Source: Bacteroidota bacterium | GTDB lineage: Bacteria; Bacteroidota; Bacteroidia; Chitinophagales; Chitinophagaceae | Direction of reading: 5' to 3' | DNA length: 64,000 nucleotides | NCBI GenBank assembly: GCA_018268015.1 | Contig: JAFDXJ010000050.1 | Span: forward strand, 248,001-312,000 | Shown here: one piece after another, positions 17,919 to 26,496 of the stretch | How positions within the stretch are numbered: position 1 is the first letter of the stretch | Layout of the letters: every line of letters starts with the position of its first letter | The notes under the pieces: generated by a model | Database searches by the model: none | Seen by the model: only the letters and a program-made list of their open reading frames with translations | Told to the model about the DNA's origin: nothing | Program-made: the position numbers and the translations under genes

Positions 17919-18418
17919 TGGGCGGAGAAGGAAATAAAATATTACATAAAGGCATCCCGGTTTTAGGGGATGCCTTTGTCATTATTGTGAAAACGGAATG
18001 GAATGATATTATTACAGGCAAGCTGGAAGAAGGCGCTATCCGGATTTTAAAAGAAAATAATATTCAGTACCATACCATTATTGTCCCCGGTGCAATTGAA
18101 ATTCCCTTTGCCATTCGCGCTTATACCTTATCCCGGCAAAAACAACCGGATGCTTTTATTGCTTTTGGCGCTGTTATCCGGGGTGGAACACCTCACTTTG
18201 AATATGTTTGTAAATCTGTTACAGAAGGAATTTCTACTTTAAACCTAACTCTTGAAATACCCACAATCTTTGGAGTATTAACACTGGAAAATGAGGCACA
18301 AGCCATTGAAAGAACCGGCGGGCCGGAAGGTCATAAAGGAGAGGAAGCTGCTTATACCGCTTTAAAGATGATTCATTTAAAAAGACAATTAGCCCAAGCT
18401 GATTTTTTGACTTTATAA
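17918..18418 (+). CDS. ribH: 6,7-dimethyl-8-ribityllumazine synthase
   Basis: It condenses 5-amino-6-ribitylamino-uracil with dihydroxybutanone phosphate, the penultimate step of riboflavin synthesis, usually as a 60-subunit shell. The 166-residue protein contains VPGAIEIPFAI near 61, IAFGAVIRGGTPHFEYVC near 85 (the histidine is the catalytic one) and IPTIFGVLTLENEAQA near 118. These are the family signatures. The gene is joined on both sides by one-base TAATG overlaps, to the TPR gene before and the LutA-like gene after. No other rib gene is near. Confidence 0.97.
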   Translation: MGGEGNKILHKGIPVLGDAFVIIVKTEWNDIITGKLEEGAIRILKENNIQYHTIIVPGAIEIPFAIRAYTLSRQKQPDAFIAFGAVIRGGTPHFEYVCKSVTEGISTLNLTLEIPTIFGVLTLENEAQAIERTGGPEGHKGEEAAYTALKMIHLKRQLAQADFLTL

Positions 18419-19137
18419 TGAAAGTACAAATTTTTATACCTTGTTTTATTGACCAGCTCTATCCCTCTGTCGGTTTTAATATGGTGAAAGTTCTGGAAAA
18501 AGCAGGTTGTGAAATCCTTTACAACCCGAATCAAACCTGCTGTGGGCAACCGGCATTTAATGCAGGTTTTTGGAATGATGCCAAATCTGTTTGTAAAAAA
18601 TTTATCAGTGATTTTGAAAAAGATATTCCAGTAGTCATCCCATCCGCCAGTTGTACCGGCTTTATCAGAAATAATTATGCTCAATTATTTAAAGGTTCTG
18701 AATCACTATCAAAGATTGTAGCACTCCAGGAAAGAACTTTTGAATTCTCAGAATTTTTATTAAACTATTTAAAGAAGGATGATTTCGGTGCTTGCCTGGA
18801 AGGCATCGCTACTTATCATGATAGCTGCGCTGCACTTCGTGAATGTCATATCAAAAATGGCCCAAGACAATTATTAAAAAATGTAAAAGGCCTGCAATTG
18901 GTAGAAATGGAAGATGTAGAAACCTGTTGTGGTTTTGGCGGGTCATTTGCGGTAAAATATGAGGCAATAAGTAATGCGATGGGTGAGCAAAAGGTGAATC
19001 ACGCCCTTGACACCAAGGCTGAAATATTAATTAGTACCGATATGAGTTGCCTCATGCACCTGGATGGTTATATTCAAAAAAATAAACGCTCTCTGAAAGT
19101 AATGCATCTTGCAGATGTGCTTGCATCCGGTTGGTAA
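18418..19137 (+). CDS. LutA/YkgE-type (Fe-S)-binding CCG-domain protein
   Basis: Members of this family are subunits of lactate- or glycolate-oxidising complexes and bind Fe-S clusters or disulfides through CCG domains. The 239-residue protein has two such domains: FIPCF...TCCGQPAFNAG with SASCTG (about 5-80) and YHDSCAALREC...ETCCGFGGSF (about 138-182). Length and motifs match LutA/YkgE. The usual partners LutB and LutC are not in the window, so it is either a dispersed Lut system or has another role. The ATG overlaps the ribH stop. Confidence 0.9.
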   Translation: MKVQIFIPCFIDQLYPSVGFNMVKVLEKAGCEILYNPNQTCCGQPAFNAGFWNDAKSVCKKFISDFEKDIPVVIPSASCTGFIRNNYAQLFKGSESLSKIVALQERTFEFSEFLLNYLKKDDFGACLEGIATYHDSCAALRECHIKNGPRQLLKNVKGLQLVEMEDVETCCGFGGSFAVKYEAISNAMGEQKVNHALDTKAEILISTDMSCLMHLDGYIQKNKRSLKVMHLADVLASGW

Positions 19138-19139
19138 TT

Positions 19140-19976
19140 TTATGATTGAGGCCCCTTATAAGCTTCCACTAGCCGAATAGCTTCCACAGCTTCCCTGACA
19201 TCATGCACTCGTAAAATATTTGCCCCATTTATTAAAGCCAATGTATTTAAAACGGTAGTACCATTCAAGGCCTCATTCGAAGTAATGCCCAATGTTTTAT
19301 AGATGGTGGATTTGCGTGACAATCCAGCAACAATGGGCATCTTGAACATCTTAAAAATTTGAAGATTACGTAATAACTCAAAATTTTGTTCAATATTTTT
19401 CCCAAATCCAAAACCCGGATCGATAAGTATATCGTGTACGCCGGCACTTTTGCATGTATCTATTTTCTTCGAAAAAAAATCCACTATATCTTCCAATAGA
19501 TGATTGTAGTTTGTATTCAGATGCATATTTTCAGGTCTGCCTTTCATATGCATACAAACAAAAGGAGCTGAATAGGCCGCCACAGTTTCAATCATTTTTT
19601 CATCCATCTCACCGGCACTGATATCATTGACCATTGAAGCGCCATTTTCCAGGGCTTTAATGGCCACGGAGGAATGATACGTATCCACAGAAACAATGAT
19701 TTCTGGCAATTCCTCGTGAATCTTGCGGATAAAGGGAATGACTCTTTCCTTTTCTTCTGAAGCACTAAGGCGAAAGCTGCCCGGCCTGGTGCTTTGACCG
19801 CCTACATCTATGATATGAGCCCCATCATCTTTCATCTTTTTTGCAAGGTGAAATGCTGCATCAATATCTAATAACCGACTACCCGGATAAAATGAATCTG
19901 GCGTAGCATTGATAATGCCCATGACCACCGGCTTTGAAAGGCTTAACAATTTTCCTTTACAATTAAGGGTTAACAT
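19140..19976 (-). CDS. folP: Dihydropteroate synthase
   Basis: It joins p-aminobenzoate to dihydropterin pyrophosphate in folate synthesis and is the target of sulfonamides. The 278-residue protein contains VMGIINATPDSFYPGSR near residue 18-34, DGAHIIDVGGQSTRPGS near 52, DTYHS near 97, NDIS near 117, DILIDPGFGFGKN near 187 and GLSRKS near 219. It faces away from the divergent DUF1599 gene, an arrangement I believe is common in Bacteroidota. Confidence 0.97.
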   Translation of the reverse strand: MLTLNCKGKLLSLSKPVVMGIINATPDSFYPGSRLLDIDAAFHLAKKMKDDGAHIIDVGGQSTRPGSFRLSASEEKERVIPFIRKIHEELPEIIVSVDTYHSSVAIKALENGASMVNDISAGEMDEKMIETVAAYSAPFVCMHMKGRPENMHLNTNYNHLLEDIVDFFSKKIDTCKSAGVHDILIDPGFGFGKNIEQNFELLRNLQIFKMFKMPIVAGLSRKSTIYKTLGITSNEALNGTTVLNTLALINGANILRVHDVREAVEAIRLVEAYKGPQS

Positions 19977-20040
19977 TGTGTGCTTTACTTTATTTTTGAT
20001 TGTAATAATAAAAACATTTTGACATTATTACAAAAATGAT

Positions 20041-20574
20041 ATGACTGAAACCAATCAACATTATGACCGGGAGATTGAAGCCTGCAAAGAAATTTTCTTA
20101 AAAAAAGCGATGGACTATGGCACTTCCTGGCGGGTTTTACGCACCATTTCTGTGGTGGACCAGATTTTTATCAAAGCCTTGCGTATCCGTACCATCCAGG
20201 AGAAGAAAACACAGAAAGTGGCGGATGATATTAACGGAGAATTCAGGGGAATCATTAATTATGCAGTGATTGGATTAATACAATTAAAATTAGACTCACC
20301 GGAAGTACAAGAAGTCCCTTCAGATACTGTCAGCGAATGGTTTGATCAGGAAATTCATTTTGCCAAAAAAGTCATGCAGGATAAAAACCATGATTATGGA
20401 GAAGCATGGCGCAGTATGAGCCGGGAAAGCTTTACAGATTTAATCCTGGTAAAACTTTTACGTATCAAACAAATACTCAACAATGATGGAAAAACAATAG
20501 TGAGTGAAGGAATTGACGCGAATTATGTAGATATTATCAACTATGCCGTATTTGCTCTTATTCTGCCATCCTGA
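20041..20574 (+). CDS. DUF1599 protein made of two repeated domains
   Basis: The function is unknown; DUF1599 has been discussed as a nucleotide-modification-associated domain, so a nucleotide or nucleic-acid ligand is possible. The 177-residue protein is an internal duplication. DYG occurs at 25-27 and 118-120, KALRI/KLLRI at 45-49 and 138-142, and IINYAV at 71-76 and 165-170, an offset of 93-94 residues. It is divergent from folP and is followed after 14 bases by the DoxX-like gene, so the two are likely co-transcribed. Confidence 0.88.
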   Translation: MTETNQHYDREIEACKEIFLKKAMDYGTSWRVLRTISVVDQIFIKALRIRTIQEKKTQKVADDINGEFRGIINYAVIGLIQLKLDSPEVQEVPSDTVSEWFDQEIHFAKKVMQDKNHDYGEAWRSMSRESFTDLILVKLLRIKQILNNDGKTIVSEGIDANYVDIINYAVFALILPS

Positions 20575-20588
20575 AAATTGATGAAAAT

Positions 20589-21716
20589 ATGCCCAAGATT
20601 TTAATGAAAATAATTCAGTGGGTCGTTGGCTTGTTATTTATATTTTCCGGTCTTGTAAAGGCTAATGACCCTTTGGGGCTAAGCTATAAAATGCAGGAAT
20701 TTTTTTCTGCATGGCATATACAATCATTAAATGACTATACTTTAATGCTGGCATATGCTATGAATATTTTTGAGGTACTGGCCGGTGTCGCCGTGATCCT
20801 GGGATGGAGGATGAAACTGTTTAGCTGGTTATTGCTTTTACTCATTTTATTTTTTAGTTTTTTAACCGGTTATGCGGCCTATTCAGGGAAAATAAAAACT
20901 TGTGGTTGTTTTGGAGATTGCCTGCCACTAACACCGGTTGCATCCTTCCTGAAAGATGTGGCTTTGTTATTATTAATTATTCTATTATTTAAATACAGAA
21001 GTAAAATTAAATCATCTATAACCAGGCCCGCTCCATGGATTATCTTGATGCTGGTTGTAATGGGTACTTCCTTATTGCAATCTTTTGTTTTAAAACATTT
21101 GCCTATTGTAGATTGCCTGCCTTACAAAAAAGGGAATAATTTAGCAGAACAAATGAAACCTCCGCCGGGCTCTGTTCCGGATAGTATCTCCATTACTTTT
21201 CAATATAAAAGAAATGGCCAGATGATAGAATTTGATGCAGATCATTTTCCTGCTGATTTTGATTCCACTTACGAATATGTAAATCGTTTTGATAAAGTGA
21301 TCCGCAAAGGAAATGCCATACCACCAATCGTTGATTTTTCTTTACATGATACATCAGGAACAGATGTTACCCAACAAACCATTTCTCAAAACGGTTATAC
21401 CATGTGGCTCTTTGCTAAAGATTTTTCAAATCGTCAAATCCTTGATGACAGTGATTTTATTACCATCTTGAACCGTTTAAAAGAAAAGCATATTCCCTTC
21501 TATATCATTACAGCTGATATGCAAACAGCGCTTAAGATTTTTGGCCATCTTCCTTTTGCCACTATCCTGCAATGTGATGGAACAGTTATCAAAACCGCTG
21601 CAAGGGTAAATCCGACTTTTTTCCTGATGAATGATTCAATTATAAAAGCAAAGATCGGTGGCCATGATTTAGATAAAGTCTTATTAAAAATAACGACCTT
21701 ACCAATTCAAAATTAA
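20589..21716 (+). CDS. DoxX/MauE-like membrane protein (BT_3928 family)
   Basis: The 375-residue protein has four N-terminal membrane segments (about 8-145) including LLFIFSGLVKANDPLG and the cysteine motif TCGCFGDC near 109. A fifth membrane segment lies around 150-170, and the periplasmic part (about 190-375) may adopt a thioredoxin-like fold. MauE/DoxX-type proteins commonly work in disulfide or redox chemistry, and the CGCFGDC motif would suit that; this is inference. It sits between DUF1599 and an ABC permease in a close-packed operon. Confidence 0.82.
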   Translation: MPKILMKIIQWVVGLLFIFSGLVKANDPLGLSYKMQEFFSAWHIQSLNDYTLMLAYAMNIFEVLAGVAVILGWRMKLFSWLLLLLILFFSFLTGYAAYSGKIKTCGCFGDCLPLTPVASFLKDVALLLLIILLFKYRSKIKSSITRPAPWIILMLVVMGTSLLQSFVLKHLPIVDCLPYKKGNNLAEQMKPPPGSVPDSISITFQYKRNGQMIEFDADHFPADFDSTYEYVNRFDKVIRKGNAIPPIVDFSLHDTSGTDVTQQTISQNGYTMWLFAKDFSNRQILDDSDFITILNRLKEKHIPFYIITADMQTALKIFGHLPFATILQCDGTVIKTAARVNPTFFLMNDSIIKAKIGGHDLDKVLLKITTLPIQN

Positions 21717-21721
21717 AAAGA

Positions 21722-22768
21722 ATGGCCCGGTTGATTTTCTCCAAATTTTTATATGGTTTTGCTGTTTTAGCCGGGGTTGCTATTCTTGTATTTTTTCTTT
21801 TCCAGGGGTTCGGAGATCCGGCAAGATTAGTCCTGGGGCAAAGTGGAAATGCAGAAACTTTAAAGAATATCCGTAAAGATCTGGCGCTGGATCAGCCTAA
21901 ATGGAAGCAATTTATTTTATACATGAATGATCTTTCGCCCATTAGCATCTATTCAAAAGAAGAAATAAAAGAAAAAAATATTCATGGCCTGTTTTTAGGA
22001 AATGACACTAAAATCGGTTTAAAATTTCCCTATTTACGTCGTTCTTATCAATCCAAGAAAAGCGTTTCTGAAATATTGATGGATGCCTTGCCGGCTACAC
22101 TAATGCTTGCCTTTGCAGCCATGTTTATTGCTACTATTTTTGGGATCGCATTAGGAGTCCTGGCAGCTGTAAAAAAAGGAACTTGGATGGACACGACAGC
22201 TATCTTTACCAGCGTTCTTGGTATTTCCGTCCCATCATTTTTCATGGGTATCGTACTCGCTTTTCTTTTTGGTTTTTTATTACAGTCCTACACGCACCTT
22301 CACATGACCGGAAGTTTATATGATTACATTCCATTTGCCGGCAGGCATTTACAACTTCAAAACCTGGTATTACCTGCCATTACTTTGGGTATCAGGCCCA
22401 TGGCAATCATTGCACAACTTACCCGTAGTTCCATGTTGGATGTGTTGCACCAAAACTATATCCGCACAGCTTATGCAAAAGGCCTTTCAAAGAAAAGGAT
22501 TATTTGGAATCATGTATTGAGAAATGCTTTAAACCCGGTAATGACGGCCATTACAGGCTGGTTTGCGGAACTACTGGCCGGTGCATTTTTTGTTGAATAT
22601 ATTTTTGGTTGGAATGGGGTTGGTAAAGTAACGGTTGATGCTTTAGAAAAATTAGATTTCCCTGTAGTCATGGGAAGTGTTCTTTTAACGGCCACTTTTT
22701 TTGTACTGGTAAATATGTTAGCCGATATAATGTATGGGATATTAAATCCAAGAGTGAGGGTGCATTAA
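21722..22768 (+). CDS. ABC transporter permease, DppB/OppB type
   Basis: This is an inner-membrane permease of the peptide/nickel ABC transporter class. The 348-residue protein has about six membrane segments, an N-terminal FQGFGDPARLVLGQSG region typical of DppB/OppB (about 26-42) and the EAA loop around 240-262 (YAKGLSKKRIIWNHVLRNAL). No partner permease (DppC), ATPase or binding protein is in the window. It begins five bases after the DoxX-like gene and ends one base before the convergent DciA-like gene. Confidence 0.9.
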   Translation: MARLIFSKFLYGFAVLAGVAILVFFLFQGFGDPARLVLGQSGNAETLKNIRKDLALDQPKWKQFILYMNDLSPISIYSKEEIKEKNIHGLFLGNDTKIGLKFPYLRRSYQSKKSVSEILMDALPATLMLAFAAMFIATIFGIALGVLAAVKKGTWMDTTAIFTSVLGISVPSFFMGIVLAFLFGFLLQSYTHLHMTGSLYDYIPFAGRHLQLQNLVLPAITLGIRPMAIIAQLTRSSMLDVLHQNYIRTAYAKGLSKKRIIWNHVLRNALNPVMTAITGWFAELLAGAFFVEYIFGWNGVGKVTVDALEKLDFPVVMGSVLLTATFFVLVNMLADIMYGILNPRVRVH

Positions 22769-23050
22769 TTATTTAATCACTACATCGTGGATCACCTGTT
22801 CCTGAAATGCTTCATTGATACGGACCATTATTTTTTCCTTTTGAAAGACGAGTTCCTGTTTCAAAGGGCCCATATTTGTATGGATAAAAAGGGTGTGATT
22901 AATAATGGAAATTTTCTCAGTGTATTTTGCAATAGTCTTCCCCATCATTTGCTCCCAAATTGTTTCAATTTGCACTGCCCGAATACCATTCTTCAAAGAA
23001 GATGTTTTAAGAAAACTTCTAATAGCATCGCCTATGTGTCCTTCGCTCAT
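22769..23050 (-). CDS. DUF721 protein, DciA-like
   Basis: DciA proteins load the replicative helicase DnaB in bacteria lacking DnaC/DnaI. The 93-residue protein matches the short DUF721 type: IGDAIRSFLKTSSLKNGI at the N terminus, IWEQMMGKTIAKYTEKI near 30-46, a hydrophobic strand LFIHTNMG and ELVFQKEKIMVRINEAF near 66-82. The helicase role is inferred from the family and not shown for this short version. Confidence 0.8.
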   Translation of the reverse strand: MSEGHIGDAIRSFLKTSSLKNGIRAVQIETIWEQMMGKTIAKYTEKISIINHTLFIHTNMGPLKQELVFQKEKIMVRINEAFQEQVIHDVVIK

Positions 23051-23089
23051 GTGTCAAAAATACAGCAGTGCTTTTAAGTAGCAAAATGT

Positions 23090-23764
23090 TTAATGTTCAC
23101 TGGCAATGCCTGTATTCGCAGGTTTCAATTTATCCTTAAATACTTGTTCAAATTTTTCCAATTTTGGCTGAATAACATAACGGCAATACATTTGATTCCC
23201 GTTTTTATTATAATAATTCTGGTGATAAGCCTCTGCCGGGAAAAATATTTTGTAAGGTTCAATTGTAGTTACAATGGGTGCATCATAAGCATGGCTTGAA
23301 TCGAGTTTTTTCAAATAATATTCTGCTTTTGCTTTCTGCTCAGCATTATGATAAAATATGGCGCTTCTGTATTGGGTGCCGATATCATTCCCCTGGCGGT
23401 TTAATGTTGTAGGGTCATGTGTTTTCCAAAAAACAGAAAGCAGTTCATCATAACTAATCACATCCGGATTATAAAGGATCTGGCAGGCTTCTGCATGGCC
23501 GGTTGTACCTTTACATACTTCCTCATAAGTGGGGTTATTCACAAATCCCCCGGTGTAACCGCTCACTACTTTTTCCACACCTTTAAGCCGTTGGAAAATA
23601 GCCTCAGTACACCAAAAACAACCGGTTCCAAATGTGGCTGTATCGTAGCCGGATTCAGTGCTTGCGTAATTTGCTTCTATCATATTTGTAGTCGTTTGAT
23701 TTTTATGTTCAGCACAAGAGATCATTGTACATGCGCCTAAAAGACACCATAAATAATTCAACAT
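23090..23764 (-). CDS. msrA: Peptide-methionine (S)-S-oxide reductase, exported
   Basis: It reduces S-epimers of methionine sulfoxide in oxidised proteins. The 224-residue protein has a probable lipoprotein signal peptide (Cys12 or Cys17 as lipidation site, MISC) and the active-site motif GTGCFWC with nucleophile Cys49. GYTGG and CKGTTGHAE follow, with GNDIGTQYRS around 122. Export implies repair of envelope proteins. There is no fused MsrB domain and no msrB neighbour. Confidence 0.95.
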   Translation of the reverse strand: MLNYLWCLLGACTMISCAEHKNQTTTNMIEANYASTESGYDTATFGTGCFWCTEAIFQRLKGVEKVVSGYTGGFVNNPTYEEVCKGTTGHAEACQILYNPDVISYDELLSVFWKTHDPTTLNRQGNDIGTQYRSAIFYHNAEQKAKAEYYLKKLDSSHAYDAPIVTTIEPYKIFFPAEAYHQNYYNKNGNQMYCRYVIQPKLEKFEQVFKDKLKPANTGIASEH

Positions 23765-23907
23765 TTTATTAAGTTTAAAAAGATGTACGCAATTACCGTT
23801 TTTTGGGTTGTGGAAACAAGTTAATTAACATTTTATGTTTGCAGGTTGATTTCCTTTAACATTGCATTTAATAGTTTACTTTTTATCTATAAAAATCAAT
23901 ACCATCT

Positions 23908-23915
23908 TAACTTTG
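23908..23915 (+). promoter_or_regulatory. -7 promoter element of the MutS2-like gene
   Basis: TAACTTTG (exact TAnnTTTG) lies 27 bases before the ATG at 23942, giving a leader of about 20 bases. Confidence 0.5.
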
Positions 23916-23941
23916 TCACTAATATCTAAGGTAATCATTCC

Positions 23942-26035
23942 ATGACTTTCTATCCTGATTCAGCATTACATCAATTGGAATTTACAACTATTAAAGAGTT
24001 GTTGAAAAACTATTGCCAAACAGAAACAGGGAAAAAAAGTGCTGTAAATATTCGCATCCATACAAGGCGGGATATCATAGAATTATTGCTGAAGCAAACT
24101 TATGAATATAAACTATTATTGGAGCAGTCGGTATCTATGCCCAATTATACTTTACAATTAAATTCCATATTAAAATTATTAAGTATTGAAGGGAGTACTT
24201 TAACCGGTGAAGATTTTATCGCTATTCATACTTTATGCGAAAATATGAAGCAGATCTTCCGTTGGTTTGATACAGACCGGAAACTCGTGTACAATGCGCT
24301 TTATAAAGTTATCGAAGAGATTCATTTTGAAAAAAAAATCAATCAAACTATTGAAGAAGTTTTAGATGAAACAGGAATTGTAAAAGACAATGCCAGTATA
24401 CATTTGCAAAAAATAAGATCCAGTCTATCCAGTCGTCGCCAGGAATTGAACCGCCAGTTTGATAAGGTCATTGCCCGGCTCAGAAAATCCGGGTACCTGG
24501 CAGATATTGATGAAAGTTTTAGTAATGGCAGAAGGGTAGTAGCTGTGTTATCGGAATATAAGAGAATGGTGAAGGGTATCTTACATGGCGAAAGCGATAC
24601 CCGCAGAACTACATTTATAGAACCGGAAGAGACTATAGAAATAAACAATGCCATTTATTTACTGGAACAAGAGGAAAGAAAAGAGACCTTACGCATTCTT
24701 CGCACACTGACCCATAACCTGAGTGTGTTTGCTCCGTTACTTCAAATGTATAATAATGCCATTGGCAATTTTGATTTTATCAGAGCAAAGGCATTACTCG
24801 CCCTTGATATGAATGCTCATTCCCCGCATGTTCAAGATAAAGGCTGTATTCACCTTATAGAAGCCTATCATCCTTTATTGTATTTGTATAATAAGAAAGC
24901 CAATAAACCAACCATTCCTGTTTCCATCTCTTTAAATGAAAAGAAAAGAATACTCATTATCAGCGGACCTAATGCAGGCGGCAAAACTGTGGCCATGAAA
25001 ACAATCGGTCTCAACCAGGTGATGATGCAAAGTGGTTTACTGGTACCCGTTCAACCGGGATCTGAAATGGGTATTTTCAAAAAACTATTTATTCAAATTG
25101 GAGATACGCAAAGCTTACAATTCGAATTAAGTACTTATTCGGCTCATTTGACTCACATGAAATATTTTATAGAAAATGCCGGAGGCAAAACATTGTTTTT
25201 TATAGATGAATTAGGAAGTGGGAGCGACCCGAATTTAGGTGGATCATTTGCGGAAGTTATCCTGGAAGAACTGGCACACAAACAGGCCATTGGAGTGGTC
25301 ACTACGCATTATTTGAATTTAAAAATTATGGCCAATAAGACCGAAGGATTGGTCAATGGCGCGATGGCTTTTGATGAACAGAACCTGTTGCCATTGTATA
25401 AGCTGGCCATCGGTAAGCCCGGAAGCTCTTATACATTTGCCATTGCAGAACGAATTGGCCTGCCTCAAAAGTTAATCAAAAGAGCAAGAACGCTTGTGGA
25501 TGAAAATCATTTCCGTTTGGATAAACTATTAAATCAAACCGAGCAGGGACTTCTCTCTATCGCTTATGAGAAAAAGAAACTGGAAAGCGCTATAGGCGAA
25601 AATATCGCACTTAAAAAGAAAATGGAAATTATTTTAAATAAAGAACAACATAAGCAAAAAGTAGATTTACTCGTTCAACAAAATAAAATAAGCAGTGAAA
25701 AAATAGCTTATTTAAAAGATATGGAACTGCGTTTGAAACAAATTGTTTTGGAATGGAAAAAAACGGAGCATAAAGAAGAAGTGATCCGGCAAATCAAAAA
25801 CCTGTTATTTAAAAAGAAAGAAACCACACAAAATAAAAAGGCGGTACAAAAAACTTTGTCTGGATATCAGGAAATGCAGGGTGAAATTATCCTTGGCGCC
25901 ACGGTGAAAATGAAGAAAAATCATCAGGTAGGTAAAGTCATTGAATTGAGAAACAAGCGCGCTATAATTCAGGTTGGCGCTTTACCCATCAATGTGCTCT
26001 TGAATGACCTGATTTTAGTTGAAAAAAAAGCATGA
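23942..26035 (+). CDS. MutS2-like ATPase without an Smr nuclease domain
   Basis: MutS2 proteins act in recombination control or, in some bacteria, in rescue of collided ribosomes. The 697-residue protein has the core/lever region (about 1-290), Walker A GPNAGGKT (342-349), Walker B FFIDELGSGSDPN (about 419-431), a coiled-coil region (about 505-610) and a KOW-like end (about 645-697). It stops where full-length MutS2 (about 780 residues) would continue into the Smr endonuclease domain, so that domain is missing. It is not the mismatch-repair MutS because the N-terminal mismatch-binding domain is absent. Confidence 0.88.
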   Translation: MTFYPDSALHQLEFTTIKELLKNYCQTETGKKSAVNIRIHTRRDIIELLLKQTYEYKLLLEQSVSMPNYTLQLNSILKLLSIEGSTLTGEDFIAIHTLCENMKQIFRWFDTDRKLVYNALYKVIEEIHFEKKINQTIEEVLDETGIVKDNASIHLQKIRSSLSSRRQELNRQFDKVIARLRKSGYLADIDESFSNGRRVVAVLSEYKRMVKGILHGESDTRRTTFIEPEETIEINNAIYLLEQEERKETLRILRTLTHNLSVFAPLLQMYNNAIGNFDFIRAKALLALDMNAHSPHVQDKGCIHLIEAYHPLLYLYNKKANKPTIPVSISLNEKKRILIISGPNAGGKTVAMKTIGLNQVMMQSGLLVPVQPGSEMGIFKKLFIQIGDTQSLQFELSTYSAHLTHMKYFIENAGGKTLFFIDELGSGSDPNLGGSFAEVILEELAHKQAIGVVTTHYLNLKIMANKTEGLVNGAMAFDEQNLLPLYKLAIGKPGSSYTFAIAERIGLPQKLIKRARTLVDENHFRLDKLLNQTEQGLLSIAYEKKKLESAIGENIALKKKMEIILNKEQHKQKVDLLVQQNKISSEKIAYLKDMELRLKQIVLEWKKTEHKEEVIRQIKNLLFKKKETTQNKKAVQKTLSGYQEMQGEIILGATVKMKKNHQVGKVIELRNKRAIIQVGALPINVLLNDLILVEKKA

Positions 26036-26036
26036 C

Positions 26037-26067
26037 TTTGTCATTTCCTATGAAATCTTTACTTTTG
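26037..26067 (+). promoter_or_regulatory. Consensus promoter of the response regulator, overlapping the end of the MutS2-like gene
   Basis: TTTG (26037-26040), a 19-base spacer and TACTTTTG (26060-26067) match TTTG-N17..19-TAnnTTTG exactly. The element starts two bases after the MutS2-like stop codon, so transcription would begin near 26074 and the start codon is most likely the ATG at 26110, not 26032. Confidence 0.65.
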
Positions 26068-26109
26068 AGCTCAGGCATACAACCCCCCATCCCAAAATTA
26101 ATAAACGAT

Positions 26110-26484
26110 ATGCCTGTATATCAATATGCAATGATCATTGATGATGACGACATTGCCTTATTACTAGCTGAACGACTTATATGTATGGCAGATTTTGCCC
26201 GGCAATCACATTGTTTTCAAAAAGCAGAAACAGCCCTGAAATGGATCGAAGATAGCATGAATCAGATATCTTTAAAGCCGGACATCATATTGGTTGACCT
26301 TCACATGAAGGGAATGGATGGATATACTTTTCTGAAAAAAATGGATGATTTTTTTGAACCCGGGAATGCCCCTAATGTTTATGTCCTTTCTTCAACGATT
26401 TATTCTGATGATAGGCGAAGATTAAAAAAATTCTCCTTTGTCAAAAAGATTATTATGAAACCATTAAAAATAGAAGATCTGTAA
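26110..26484 (+). CDS. Single-domain response regulator
   Basis: This is a receiver domain without an output domain. From the ATG at 26110 it has 124 residues. The acidic cluster IIDDDDIA (9-16) and LVDLHMKGMDGY with phospho-acceptor Asp63 are present, followed by SSTI near 94 and the conserved Lys in IMKPLK near 117. An upstream in-frame ATG at 26032 overlaps the MutS2-like stop (ATGA) but would add 26 non-family residues and lies upstream of a consensus promoter. The cognate histidine kinase is not in the window. Confidence 0.85.
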   Translation: MPVYQYAMIIDDDDIALLLAERLICMADFARQSHCFQKAETALKWIEDSMNQISLKPDIILVDLHMKGMDGYTFLKKMDDFFEPGNAPNVYVLSSTIYSDDRRRLKKFSFVKKIIMKPLKIEDL

Positions 26485-26496
26485 TATCTTTTTTCC

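Noticed and set aside
24343-24654. Open reading frame antisense to the MutS2-like gene
   Set aside because: It mirrors the lever region of the real gene and has no recognisable features.
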